A stretch of 64,000 nucleotides of DNA from Chitinophaga silvatica (GTDB lineage Bacteria; Bacteroidota; Bacteroidia; Chitinophagales; Chitinophagaceae), in contig NZ_QPMM01000010.1 in assembly GCF_003419895.1 (NCBI RefSeq), positions 310,001-374,000 of the forward strand, written 5' to 3'. Under the pieces are notes generated by a model. That model was not told the DNA's origin, made no database searches, and was given only the letters and a program-made list of their open reading frames with translations. Of the stretch, positions 35,747-44,355 are shown piece by piece. Made by a program: the position numbers and the translations under genes. Within the stretch, counting starts at the first letter, position 1. Each line of letters opens with the position of its first letter.

Positions 35747-38700
35747 CCCTGGCCGCCTGCTTTTGAAATTGTGAAGGAGTTATTCCAAATGTTTCCTTGA
35801 AATACATTGAAAACTTCTTAGGATTATTAAACCCTACTTCATAGGCTACTTCAGCGATGGTAAGCTGACTCCGTTCCAATAGCTGCTTACCTCTTTTCAG
35901 CCTGATATCTCTGATAAATTCCTGGGGAGACCTACCGGTGAGAGAAAGTAATTTTCTATACATCCCTGCCCGGTGCATGTATAGTTCTTTGCTTAATTCT
36001 TCTACTGTGAATTCGGCGTTGGCTATATTTTTTTCCAGAACCGATAATACCTGTTGGAGAAACTGTTCATCTACCGGTGTTATAGCAACTTCAGAAGGTT
36101 GAAGATCGAGATGTGTCTTTTGTTTCTTACCATTAACTTTGGCCAGGGCAATAAGATTTTTCATTCTTGAAGCCAGTATCTCGTATGTAAACGGCTTAGT
36201 CATATAGTCGCTTACTCCAAGTTTATAGCTCTCGAGCTGCATTTCTTCATCTCCTACAGCTGTTAGCAATATGATGGGAACAGATGATAATGTTGGATGT
36301 GTTTTAATACGGCGGGTCAATTCTATTCCATCCATAAACGGCATCATCACATCACTAACCACAAGATCGGGTTTCCATTTATCCAGATCTTCCCAGGCCT
36401 CCTGTCCATTTGCACATTCTATTACTTCATAATCCTGCTTCAGGTTATCTTTCAGATAAAAACGAAAATCGTCGTTATCTTCTACCAGTAAAATTACCGG
36501 TCTGTTCTGACTTCTGCTTTCCTTTGCTTTATTTTCTGCTTTTATTTCTTCAGCCTCGGGTTGAATTAACGGAAGTACTATTGTAAAGGTAGCTCCTTTC
36601 TCCGGCTCACTTTCAACGGTAATAGTTCCGTTATGTAGTTTTACAAACTCCTTTGTGATAGCCAATCCTATTCCGGTACCAGGATGCATGATATTGGCAG
36701 GTACATCCTGCTGAAAGAATCTTTCAAAGATACGTTCCTGCTTATCCTTCGGGATTCCCATTCCGGTATCCGCAACACTGATGCTAATAGTATCCCCTCC
36801 GGTTTCCACAACATTTACGGTAATGGAACCACCTGCAGAAGTATATTTAAAGGCATTAGATAACAGATTGAACAAGATTTTCTCCAGTTTATCCCAATCG
36901 AAAAAAGCTCTCAGACTTTTCTGCGGTAAGTGGGTAAGCAGACTGATCTTTTGTCGCTCTGCCACATCAGAGAACGAGTTACAGATATCCTGTATACAGT
37001 GAACCACCTCACCTTCTGTTGGCTGCAATTTAAATTCCTGTACTTCCATTTTACGGAAGTCGAGCAACTGATTTACCAGATTTAACAAGCGTTTACCGTT
37101 GCGGTGAATCAGCTGCAATTGTTTTTGCTGGGCCGGATCTGATATGGTTTGCAACATTTTATCCAAGGGCCCGAGGATCAGGTTTAACGGAGTTCTGAAT
37201 TCATGGCTAACGTTGGTGAATAACTTAGTTTTCACAGTATCCATTGCCAGCACCCTTTCTCTTTCAGTACGTTCCTGTACAACTGCAAATCGCATCCTTT
37301 CCTTCTCGATAATATAACTTCTTGCCAGATATAAGAGCGCGAGTATTGCAACTGCATAAATGATAAAGGCCAATGGAGTTTTCCAGAATACCGGGGTAAT
37401 CACTACTTTCAGTGTTTTTTCATTATTACCCCAGATACCATCGCCATTCGTAGCTTTCACCTTGAAGTAATAAGTTCCCGGAGCCAGATTGGTATAGGTT
37501 ACCTTTCTGTTGGCGCTTGTAGTGTAGGACCATTGAGTGTTTAGACCTTCCAGTTTATAGGCATATAAATTATTGCCTGAGAAATCCAGTGCGGCAAATT
37601 CTATTGAAAAAATATTTTCGTTATGTCTTAATTTAATCTCTGAAGTAAATGGAATTGCTTCGGTGAGCACAACATTACGGTTGAGTAACTGACCTACATT
37701 AATTTCATTATTAAAAATATCGATATTGGTAAAAACCAGTGGCACACTGCCTTCGCTAGCATCTACCTTATCTGGATTTATAATATTGAAACCATTTGCA
37801 CCACCTTCATAAATCAATCCTGATTTACTAAGCATTGCTGCACTTTCATTGAATATTTTTCCCTGAATATTATTGCTGTTATTAAAGTTTCTGACTTCCA
37901 GGGCAACCACATCCCCATCCTTTCTTTTAATAAGTAACTGGCACAAACCTTTGGAGGTGGTCATCCAGGCATTATTATGTTTATCGATCAGCAGAGAAAG
38001 AATTGTGTTGTCCGGTAATCCATCTTCTGTGGTAAATCTTTTAAATTTTTTTGTTCGAGGATTCCAGACATTAAGTCCAACCCGGGTTGCTACCCATACG
38101 AGGCCATTCTGATCTTCAACCAGGTCGCGGATATGGCTATGAGTAAGACTGTTTGGGTCGTTGCTATGATTATAGTGAGTAAATGCAGTTCTTTCAGGAT
38201 TGAGTACTTCTACTCCTTCGGAAGTTCCGATCCAGAGATTGCCCTTACTGTCTTCAAGCATGGAAGGAATGTAGTTGGAATGCAGGGCTAATGGTTGTGG
38301 GCTTTCTACAGCGTATTTATAGAATCTGTTAGTTTGATGATCATATCTGTTTACACCCCCCAGCAATGTTCCAACCCAGATAACATTGTTTCTGTCTTCC
38401 ATCAGGTGCCATACTCTGTCATCGGACAGGGAATAGGGATCAGACGAATCGTGGCGGAAAACTGTGAATTGTTTTCCATCAAAAACATTCAATCCACCTA
38501 AAAAAGTACCTACCCAAACTTTACCGCTATGATCTACACATAAACTAACGATAACATTATTACTAAGACTATACGGATCTGATGGATTATTTAAGTATTG
38601 AGTGAATTTACGGGTTTTAGTATCGAAATAAATCAGGCCACCACCGTTGGTTCCGATCCATACATTCCCTTTTGCATCTTCGGCAAAGCAGTTGATATCA

Positions 38701-39800
38701 TTATCGGGTAAACTGGTTTTATTATCGGGTTCGTGGCAATAGAGTTCAAATTGTGTAATCTGCTGATCTATATAATTCACTCCTTTTTTACCAGCACCAA
38801 TCCAGATAATACCCTGGTTGTCTTTATACAAAGTTTCAATGCTGTTATAACTAAGGCTTTTTTTATCGTCTTCCCGGTTGAGGACATATGAAATATGAGC
38901 AGGTTGAAGGGCATCTATCACATTTATTCCGCCATGGTCGGTACCTACCCAGATATCGCCGTATTTATCTTCAACGATGCCTTTGATCAGGTTATTATTC
39001 AGGGGGTATGGGGAATTAGAATGGTAATAGATTGTTTCGTTGGTATGGGGATTAATTTTCAGTAGTCCAACCGGATCGCTGAAGGTATATGCCCAAATAT
39101 TGCCGCCTTTATCGGCATAGAGCCGATAATCGTATGCCTTGCCTTTGAATAATTCCTGGAGTTTATTGTTCTCCTGCAGGGGTGTCAATACCCTTCCATC
39201 CAGTTGCAGCAACTTCCCGTTTTTAAGCACCAGCCAAATATTGCCTTTTACATCTTCGCACATGGAGGTAAAACTACTTTCGGGGGCTTTGAAGCTCTGA
39301 ACCTGCCTGGAGGCAGGGTTAAAACGAAAAAGTCCTTCCTTTTCGAAAAGGAACCAGTAATTCTTTTGGCGGTCCAGCAGGATGCAGATGGCTCTTTTGG
39401 CAGGAAGGCCCATTGTTTTGAGGTAGCGGGTATAATGGCGGTCGAATTGTTCGGTGAGGGGGTTGTAAATGGCTACAGCATCCAGACTTTTAGAGCCTAC
39501 CCACATTTTATTACCCGGGAATGGGAAAAGATCGGTGATAAAGCTATCTTCCAGAGAGGTAGTATCGCTGGGGATATTTGTAAATATTTTACAATTATGG
39601 CCATCAAAGCGATTTAGTCCGGCGGCGCCTCCAAACCATACAAAACCGGTATTATCTCTATAAATAGTATAAACCTGGTTGTGAGATAAACCATTATCGG
39701 TATCCAGTCTTGAAAAATTATAGGTGCGCGGTTGTGCGACCAGTATAATTGGCAGTAATAATATTAGTAAAAATAACCCTACACGGCACTTGAATGGCAT
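35742..39800 (-). CDS. Hybrid two-component system regulator (HTCS) of the mannan-type locus
   Basis: 1352 residues. Signal peptide 1-22; two-component-regulator propeller repeats about 25-690 (repeated patterns such as DNTGFVWFGGAAGLNRFD and GNVWIGTNGGGL); a Y_Y_Y domain about 705-785; one transmembrane helix about 790-812 (PLAFIIYAVAILALLYLA). Cytoplasmic parts: HisKA with VSHEFRTPLN (phospho-histidine), HATPase with DTGMGIPKDK, a receiver domain about 1100-1220 (VSDVMMPFMDG, phospho-aspartate), and an AraC HTH about 1258-1352. Such regulators sense an oligosaccharide in the periplasm and switch on the adjacent polysaccharide locus. All signalling residues appear intact. Confidence 0.95.
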   Translation of the reverse strand: MPFKCRVGLFLLILLLPIILVAQPRTYNFSRLDTDNGLSHNQVYTIYRDNTGFVWFGGAAGLNRFDGHNCKIFTNIPSDTTSLEDSFITDLFPFPGNKMWVGSKSLDAVAIYNPLTEQFDRHYTRYLKTMGLPAKRAICILLDRQKNYWFLFEKEGLFRFNPASRQVQSFKAPESSFTSMCEDVKGNIWLVLKNGKLLQLDGRVLTPLQENNKLQELFKGKAYDYRLYADKGGNIWAYTFSDPVGLLKINPHTNETIYYHSNSPYPLNNNLIKGIVEDKYGDIWVGTDHGGINVIDALQPAHISYVLNREDDKKSLSYNSIETLYKDNQGIIWIGAGKKGVNYIDQQITQFELYCHEPDNKTSLPDNDINCFAEDAKGNVWIGTNGGGLIYFDTKTRKFTQYLNNPSDPYSLSNNVIVSLCVDHSGKVWVGTFLGGLNVFDGKQFTVFRHDSSDPYSLSDDRVWHLMEDRNNVIWVGTLLGGVNRYDHQTNRFYKYAVESPQPLALHSNYIPSMLEDSKGNLWIGTSEGVEVLNPERTAFTHYNHSNDPNSLTHSHIRDLVEDQNGLVWVATRVGLNVWNPRTKKFKRFTTEDGLPDNTILSLLIDKHNNAWMTTSKGLCQLLIKRKDGDVVALEVRNFNNSNNIQGKIFNESAAMLSKSGLIYEGGANGFNIINPDKVDASEGSVPLVFTNIDIFNNEINVGQLLNRNVVLTEAIPFTSEIKLRHNENIFSIEFAALDFSGNNLYAYKLEGLNTQWSYTTSANRKVTYTNLAPGTYYFKVKATNGDGIWGNNEKTLKVVITPVFWKTPLAFIIYAVAILALLYLARSYIIEKERMRFAVVQERTERERVLAMDTVKTKLFTNVSHEFRTPLNLILGPLDKMLQTISDPAQQKQLQLIHRNGKRLLNLVNQLLDFRKMEVQEFKLQPTEGEVVHCIQDICNSFSDVAERQKISLLTHLPQKSLRAFFDWDKLEKILFNLLSNAFKYTSAGGSITVNVVETGGDTISISVADTGMGIPKDKQERIFERFFQQDVPANIMHPGTGIGLAITKEFVKLHNGTITVESEPEKGATFTIVLPLIQPEAEEIKAENKAKESRSQNRPVILLVEDNDDFRFYLKDNLKQDYEVIECANGQEAWEDLDKWKPDLVVSDVMMPFMDGIELTRRIKTHPTLSSVPIILLTAVGDEEMQLESYKLGVSDYMTKPFTYEILASRMKNLIALAKVNGKKQKTHLDLQPSEVAITPVDEQFLQQVLSVLEKNIANAEFTVEELSKELYMHRAGMYRKLLSLTGRSPQEFIRDIRLKRGKQLLERSQLTIAEVAYEVGFNNPKKFSMYFKETFGITPSQFQKQAARV

Positions 39801-40026
39801 AACGTGCTTAAAAAATTATCGTGATTTTGGCAAAATAACATTGAAATAGGCGGTGTTAATGTACTAAAAAAATAACTCAGCACTGCATTCAGGCATACAA
39901 ATCAGCAATTACTGATAAAAAAGTATCAATATTTTGGCAAGGATGCATAAGGATTTTATGCAGGATGTAAAAAAGTACAACTAATGTATTCCCGGGGGCA
40001 ATTTTTTCGCGGTGGCATGATAATTA

Positions 40027-40042
40027 CTTAATTTAAATTAAG
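40027..40042. promoter_or_regulatory. Perfect 16-bp palindrome, candidate LysR operator
   Basis: CTTAATTTAAATTAAG is fully symmetric and includes the T-N11-A pattern bound by LysR-type regulators. It lies 45 bases upstream of the LysR gene start, suggesting autoregulation. AT-rich composition makes a chance palindrome possible. Confidence 0.4.
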
Positions 40043-40086
40043 ATTTATGGAGGTATAAGTCATTAGTTTCATATAAACAGGAAAGC

Positions 40087-40986
40087 ATGTTATCTAACCG
40101 CCATCTGGTATTTATGGAAGTGGCCCAGCAGAAGAATTTTTCCAAGGCCAGTCAAGCGCTCTTTATCTCCCAACCTGCCGTTAGTATGCATATAAAGGGG
40201 TTGGAAGAGCATTACAAAACCAAATTATTTGAAAGAAAGGGATTACAGGTTGAATTAACCGAAGCTGGTCAGCTATTGTATAACCGCCTGATTACAGTGC
40301 TGCATATACAACAGGAGACAGAATTTGATATTTCTGTAATGAATGATGAGCAACAGGCCAAGGGGGTGCTTCACCTGGGCGCCAGTACTACCGCTGCCCT
40401 GTATATTTTACCCAAGGTAATGTCGGCCTTTCATAAAGAATACCCACTGGTTGATATTACACTGCTAAACAGGAATAGCGAAATTGTATTACAGGCACTA
40501 TTAGATAAGGAAATAAATATAGGTGTTACGGAAGAAAAAGGGCAGTTGAGCAATATTACCTACCAACCATTCCTGAAAGATCAGATTGTAGCGGTATGCA
40601 GCCGGCATAATCCTCTTGCCAGGAAAAAAAACTATGGCATTAAAGAATTGTTAAATATGCCTGTTGCCATCCGGGAACGGGGAAGCGGTACTTTGGAAGC
40701 CATCCGGCAAGGACTTAAGAGAAGTAAGATACAATTGAATGATTTGAAGATAAAAGTTAGGCTGGGGGGTACCGAAGCCCTGAAAAACTTCCTGCTGGAA
40801 TCGAATTGCGTAGGATTTCTATCTACCCGTTCTATTGTAAAAGAATTGCAACATGGAGAACTAACTATATTATCATTTGAGGGGTTACGTATTGAACGTA
40901 ATTTTTATTTCGTTCAGCGCAAGGGTGAAACGAGTGAACTGAATAAAAGGTTCATCAAAATGGCCAAATCTATCTATAATTATTAA
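40087..40986 (+). CDS. LysR-type transcriptional regulator
   Basis: 299 residues. Winged helix-turn-helix 1-60 (FMEVAQQKNFSKASQALFIS, QPAVSMHIKGLE) and a periplasmic-binding-like effector domain about 88-290 (LHLGASTTAALYILPKVMSA). The pattern resembles the CysL/CbbR-like branch. It is a single gene divergent from the hybrid regulator, with a palindrome in its promoter region. No metabolic gene is next to it, so its target and effector are unknown. No membrane segment or signal peptide. Confidence 0.93.
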   Translation: MLSNRHLVFMEVAQQKNFSKASQALFISQPAVSMHIKGLEEHYKTKLFERKGLQVELTEAGQLLYNRLITVLHIQQETEFDISVMNDEQQAKGVLHLGASTTAALYILPKVMSAFHKEYPLVDITLLNRNSEIVLQALLDKEINIGVTEEKGQLSNITYQPFLKDQIVAVCSRHNPLARKKNYGIKELLNMPVAIRERGSGTLEAIRQGLKRSKIQLNDLKIKVRLGGTEALKNFLLESNCVGFLSTRSIVKELQHGELTILSFEGLRIERNFYFVQRKGETSELNKRFIKMAKSIYNY

Positions 40987-41033
40987 TTATAGGTTATAAG
41001 TAGATTATATAGCCAGAATTATAGCTTAAGCCC

Positions 41034-41041
41034 TACTTTTG
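41034..41041 (+). promoter_or_regulatory. -7 box before the small protein at 41064
   Basis: TACTTTTG matches TAnnTTTG. It overlaps the region of an upstream in-frame ATG (41043), so transcription would start after that ATG. This favours the ATG at 41064 as the true start. Confidence 0.5.
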
Positions 41042-41063
41042 AATGAGACAAAACTGCCGGTTT

Positions 41064-41330
41064 ATGAACATGCTTTTTTATTACGACGAATTATACCATA
41101 CTGCCGTTGAAAGAATTAATAAGATAGTAGATCTTTCCGTTAGTCAGAAAAACAGCCTGTTACAACGTTTGCAACAATCACCATTTCTTTCGGCTACTAC
41201 TGAAGATATTGAACAGGTAACCAATAAAATAATACATTCATTAGGTTCGGTACTTTGTCCGGAAGCCTATGCAGATTATGCAGGCAATGGTAAATTACTG
41301 GAGATGGAAATGTTGGATAATGAAGAATAG
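41064..41330 (+). CDS. Small cytoplasmic protein of unknown function
   Basis: 88 residues from ATG 41064 (41070 is also possible). No signal peptide or membrane segment. The sequence is helical and acidic: LFYYDELYHTAVERINKIVD, then LLQRLQQSPFLSATTEDIEQ and an acidic tail ending DNEE. I recognise no family. It has its own -7 box and is separate from the LysR gene by 77 bases. Its last codons form one arm of the hairpin shared with the convergent gene. The consistent codon use and promoter support a real gene. Confidence 0.6.
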   Translation: MNMLFYYDELYHTAVERINKIVDLSVSQKNSLLQRLQQSPFLSATTEDIEQVTNKIIHSLGSVLCPEAYADYAGNGKLLEMEMLDNEE

Positions 41331-41352
41331 GCTACTTCTATTCTTCATTATC
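41316..41352. terminator. Hairpin formed by the ends of two convergent genes
   Basis: GATAATGAAGAATAG (41316-41330) and its exact complement (41338-41352) flank a seven-base loop. Each arm is the last codons plus stop of one gene, so both proteins end in DNEE. It probably works as a bidirectional terminator, although T-tracts are modest. Confidence 0.65.
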
Positions 41353-41655
41353 AATTTTCTTATCTGTATTCTCTACAGGGGGCTTTTTTAAAATATCTTC
41401 CTTTTCCCAGGGATGGGATGCTAATGCCAGCAGTAAAGTATATCCTTCCACTAAATTCTTTTTGAATTCTGCCTTTTCATTTTCAGTTTTTATTCTCGCA
41501 TGAAAGCGGAGAAAAACATCCAGATTTCTGTCTGGCTCCCAATTATTATTCTTGCTATCATTTAATTCATCCAACATGATAGCATGACGCTCCTTTAATA
41601 AAAAACTAAACAAGGCTTTTACTTCTTTTCTAAAACGGCTAAACAACAAAGGCAT
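41338..41655 (-). CDS. Small protein of unknown function, last gene of the giant-protein operon
   Basis: 105 residues without signal peptide or membrane helix. Charged and helical: an N-terminal basic segment (FSRFRKEVKALFSFLLKERH), a middle part with WEPDRNLDVFLRFHARIKTE, and an acidic tail. No family recognised. It starts seven bases after the TPR/PD40 gene stops, so it is co-transcribed with the PorP/SprF and giant surface protein genes. A cytoplasmic accessory role is possible but not shown. It converges on the 41064-41330 gene with a shared hairpin. Confidence 0.65.
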   Translation of the reverse strand: MPLLFSRFRKEVKALFSFLLKERHAIMLDELNDSKNNNWEPDRNLDVFLRFHARIKTENEKAEFKKNLVEGYTLLLALASHPWEKEDILKKPPVENTDKKIDNEE

Positions 41656-41662
41656 CCTGATT

Positions 41663-43270
41663 TTATTTACAAATACTCATATTTAGTGGCTCCCCGGCTT
41701 TCATGCCACGGGTATTGAACTCTTTAATCTCCCTTCTCATATTCGGATATGTAATTCTGATCTCGTAATCTGTATCTCTCTCCAACATCAGATTAATTTC
41801 CCTGCCCGATTCTCCCAAAAAGCACCACCCCATATCACGCTGCTTATTGTAGATATAAATACAGGTTCCTGCCAATTGCGGGCATACTGTACCCGTAAAT
41901 GGAATTACGAGCATTGTAGGGATCTTATTTACTGTATAAATCTGAGGAGTGTTGATCATATAAATATCATCACTTCCCTTTCCATTCATTCTGTTGGAAG
42001 CAAAATAAGTACTGCCATTTGGAACCGGCATGAAATAAAAATCATCGCCCGGCGAATTCGTAGGATAACGTAAATTCTCAGGAGCACTCCATTGGGCTCT
42101 GCTTCCGGTAGCATGGAATATATCAAATCCACCCATGCCTACCCACCCTTTACTGGCAAAAAACAATCCACCGTCTAAAGCAATTGTTGGAAATTCTTCA
42201 TCATCCGCAGTATTAATTGTTGGACCGCAGTTGACGGGAGCACTCCACTTACCATCTGCCTGCCGCTCACAATACCATATATCAGTTCCTCCCTGCCCTC
42301 CAGGCATATCTGAAGCAAAATAAATAATACTTCCATCTCCTGAAATCGCAGCATGACCTAAAGAATATTGATCCGGATTATTATAAGGGAAAGCACCTAC
42401 GTTTTTCCATTGTCCGTTATTTTCCATTTCCGCCTCGTAAAGCTCTAATCTTCTGTAACCATATGTTACAGCCGGTTTACCTTTCTTCACTTTACCAAGA
42501 AGCTTCCGCTCAGGATAAGTAAGCGTATAATAAGCACGCCTGTAATCATTGGTAAAAACAACAGGACCCGAATGATATTTATACTTGTTAAATGCAGGAG
42601 AAAAATCCCTGACAAACACATAGCCATATTTTCCGGTATCAGCCGCATATAACCTGTAATAGTTTCTGCCAGTACGCTCATAACGGTTGCGATTATGCTT
42701 ACTTCCAGGGTCTAATTGATTACGATATAAAGTATCAGACATAAAGACGATACTTCCGGTTCCGGGATAATAGACAGCCCCCCAATCTGATTTAGCTGTA
42801 TTTAAGCGCTCAACATTAATGATGTTTACATTTGTAGGATGTTGCATCCAGTCTTCCGCCGCATTACAACCCTCTATTTTATTCTGAAGAACAGGTGATG
42901 TTGCTCCGCTTTGTGCATATTGACTATAAGCAGCTTTTGCCTCAGCATATCTTCCAAGGCTCTTAAGCATATCCGCATAATATAATCTGGCATCAGGCGG
43001 TGCATCGGGTCTGGCCAAAAGTTTGGAATACCAATCGGCTGCTCTGCCATAATCATTGATTTCCCGATATGAATTGGCCAGTCGTGCTATCACAATAGTT
43101 GGAGTTTTCTCTTTACGTCGGGCAACCACTCTTTCATACATAGAGGCTGCACGTGCATAATCGTACTTCGAATAGTAGATGTCGGCCTGGCGGCTAAGCG
43201 ACTTTTGTTCCTGCGCCTGAACCGAGGATGCAGATAAAGCAATCAATAATATACCCAGAATTTTTTTCAT
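41663..43270 (-). CDS. TPR and PD40 (WD40-like propeller) periplasmic protein, T9SS-linked
   Basis: 535 residues. Signal peptide 1-19 (MKKILGILLIALSASSVQA). TPR helices about 22-140 (YDYARAASMYERVVARR, LYYADMLKSLGRYAEAKAAY). A PD40 beta-propeller about 160-440 (AISGDGSIIYFASDMPGGQG, GGTDIWYCER, GFDIFHA, GSDDIYMI). The C-terminal part (about 450-535) looks like a carboxypeptidase-regulatory-type domain. This is the order seen in the type IX secretion proteins PorE/PorW, but the OmpA-like peptidoglycan-binding domain of PorE is missing. It lies 32 bases after the PorP/SprF gene, in the operon of the giant surface protein, so it probably helps that cargo's export or anchoring. Confidence 0.85.
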   Translation of the reverse strand: MKKILGILLIALSASSVQAQEQKSLSRQADIYYSKYDYARAASMYERVVARRKEKTPTIVIARLANSYREINDYGRAADWYSKLLARPDAPPDARLYYADMLKSLGRYAEAKAAYSQYAQSGATSPVLQNKIEGCNAAEDWMQHPTNVNIINVERLNTAKSDWGAVYYPGTGSIVFMSDTLYRNQLDPGSKHNRNRYERTGRNYYRLYAADTGKYGYVFVRDFSPAFNKYKYHSGPVVFTNDYRRAYYTLTYPERKLLGKVKKGKPAVTYGYRRLELYEAEMENNGQWKNVGAFPYNNPDQYSLGHAAISGDGSIIYFASDMPGGQGGTDIWYCERQADGKWSAPVNCGPTINTADDEEFPTIALDGGLFFASKGWVGMGGFDIFHATGSRAQWSAPENLRYPTNSPGDDFYFMPVPNGSTYFASNRMNGKGSDDIYMINTPQIYTVNKIPTMLVIPFTGTVCPQLAGTCIYIYNKQRDMGWCFLGESGREINLMLERDTDYEIRITYPNMRREIKEFNTRGMKAGEPLNMSICK

Positions 43271-43302
43271 AGATCAATATTATATTAGTAGCACCTGGAT
43301 TA

Positions 43303-44322
43303 TTAAAAATATCGTGGACTAATCACCCTTGGTTTTTTACCAGGGAATAAAAAGCCTAGAGATATTTCATGAGATCCACTTTGGAAAGAAGCCATTTTAT
43401 TGATCATCAGATCATAAGAATAACCTAACCTAAGTTGATTGGTGATATTAAACATTACGATGGCACTGCATGCATCCAGTTGTTCGAGGTTGCTCGCTAA
43501 AGCAGGTTTGCTCCAGATCTTAACTCCGGTACGATAGGAAGCACCTGCCCAAAGCCTGTCGGCAATTAAAAACATGGCAGTAAGATCCACATTGGAAGGA
43601 CCTTTAAAGTCTTCCTTCCACAATATGGAAGGTTTAAATTTTACCTGCTCCGACAGATCGAACATAGCACCAACATTTACATACAAGTGCTGGGTTTTGC
43701 GAATTGTTTTATACTGATATCCTCTCCAGTAATACCTGGTGGGATCGGTATATAGTGAGAAAAGGTCCATTACCGAAGCACCAGCATAAAATTTAGAGGT
43801 ATAATAATAAACTCCAAACCGGGCATCCGGAATCCATGTAGAAGCTCTTCCCATCGGAATAGCTGCATCATTGTCATCTATGTATTTCAATGCATTTCCA
43901 TCGATCCCATATTGAGTAACTCCGGCTCCTACTCCGATACAAAATCTTTTATCTCCATCTTCGTTTAATGGAATACGATAGGAATACATTCCATAAATGG
44001 AGGTAGCATCCTGAGGCCCCAGCTTATCATACATAGCCTGAAACCCTAATCCAACCCTATTATCGCGGGAAGCATTCAGCGCTCCATCAATTGAAACACC
44101 ACCGGTTTGTGGTCCTCCCGGAAAATCGACCCATTGCTTACGATAAATAGCATTCGCAAAAAGATCTTCCTTATACCCCGCATATGCAGGGTTTACGGCC
44201 AGCATGTTGAAGGCATACTGACTAAACTGAAGATTTTGTTGCGCACCTGCTTTGCCGGGCATCAGCACAGGTGCAATACACATTAGCAATAATGCCCACC
44301 TTAGTTTTAAAAATGAATTCAT
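43303..44322 (-). CDS. PorP/SprF-family type IX secretion outer-membrane protein
   Basis: 339 residues with a signal peptide (1-27, ending AGAQ). The conserved start of the family is clear: QNLQFSQYAFNMLAVNPAYAG, followed by YRKQWVDFPGGPQT. The remainder is a beta-barrel of outer-membrane type ending ISLGFLFPGKKPRVISPRYF. Family members such as SprF assist export or surface attachment of a specific type B cargo protein. The gene lies 33 bases downstream of the giant CHU_C-domain protein, the standard arrangement for a dedicated partner. Family assignment is secure; pairing is inferred from position. Confidence 0.93.
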   Translation of the reverse strand: MNSFLKLRWALLLMCIAPVLMPGKAGAQQNLQFSQYAFNMLAVNPAYAGYKEDLFANAIYRKQWVDFPGGPQTGGVSIDGALNASRDNRVGLGFQAMYDKLGPQDATSIYGMYSYRIPLNEDGDKRFCIGVGAGVTQYGIDGNALKYIDDNDAAIPMGRASTWIPDARFGVYYYTSKFYAGASVMDLFSLYTDPTRYYWRGYQYKTIRKTQHLYVNVGAMFDLSEQVKFKPSILWKEDFKGPSNVDLTAMFLIADRLWAGASYRTGVKIWSKPALASNLEQLDACSAIVMFNITNQLRLGYSYDLMINKMASFQSGSHEISLGFLFPGKKPRVISPRYF

Positions 44323-44355
44323 ATTGATTCCATTTAGGATGTCTGTAACAAACAG

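Noticed and set aside
35742..39800. Regulator truncated by the inverted repeat
   Set aside because: The AraC domain is complete to its usual end; the element supplies only the stop codon.
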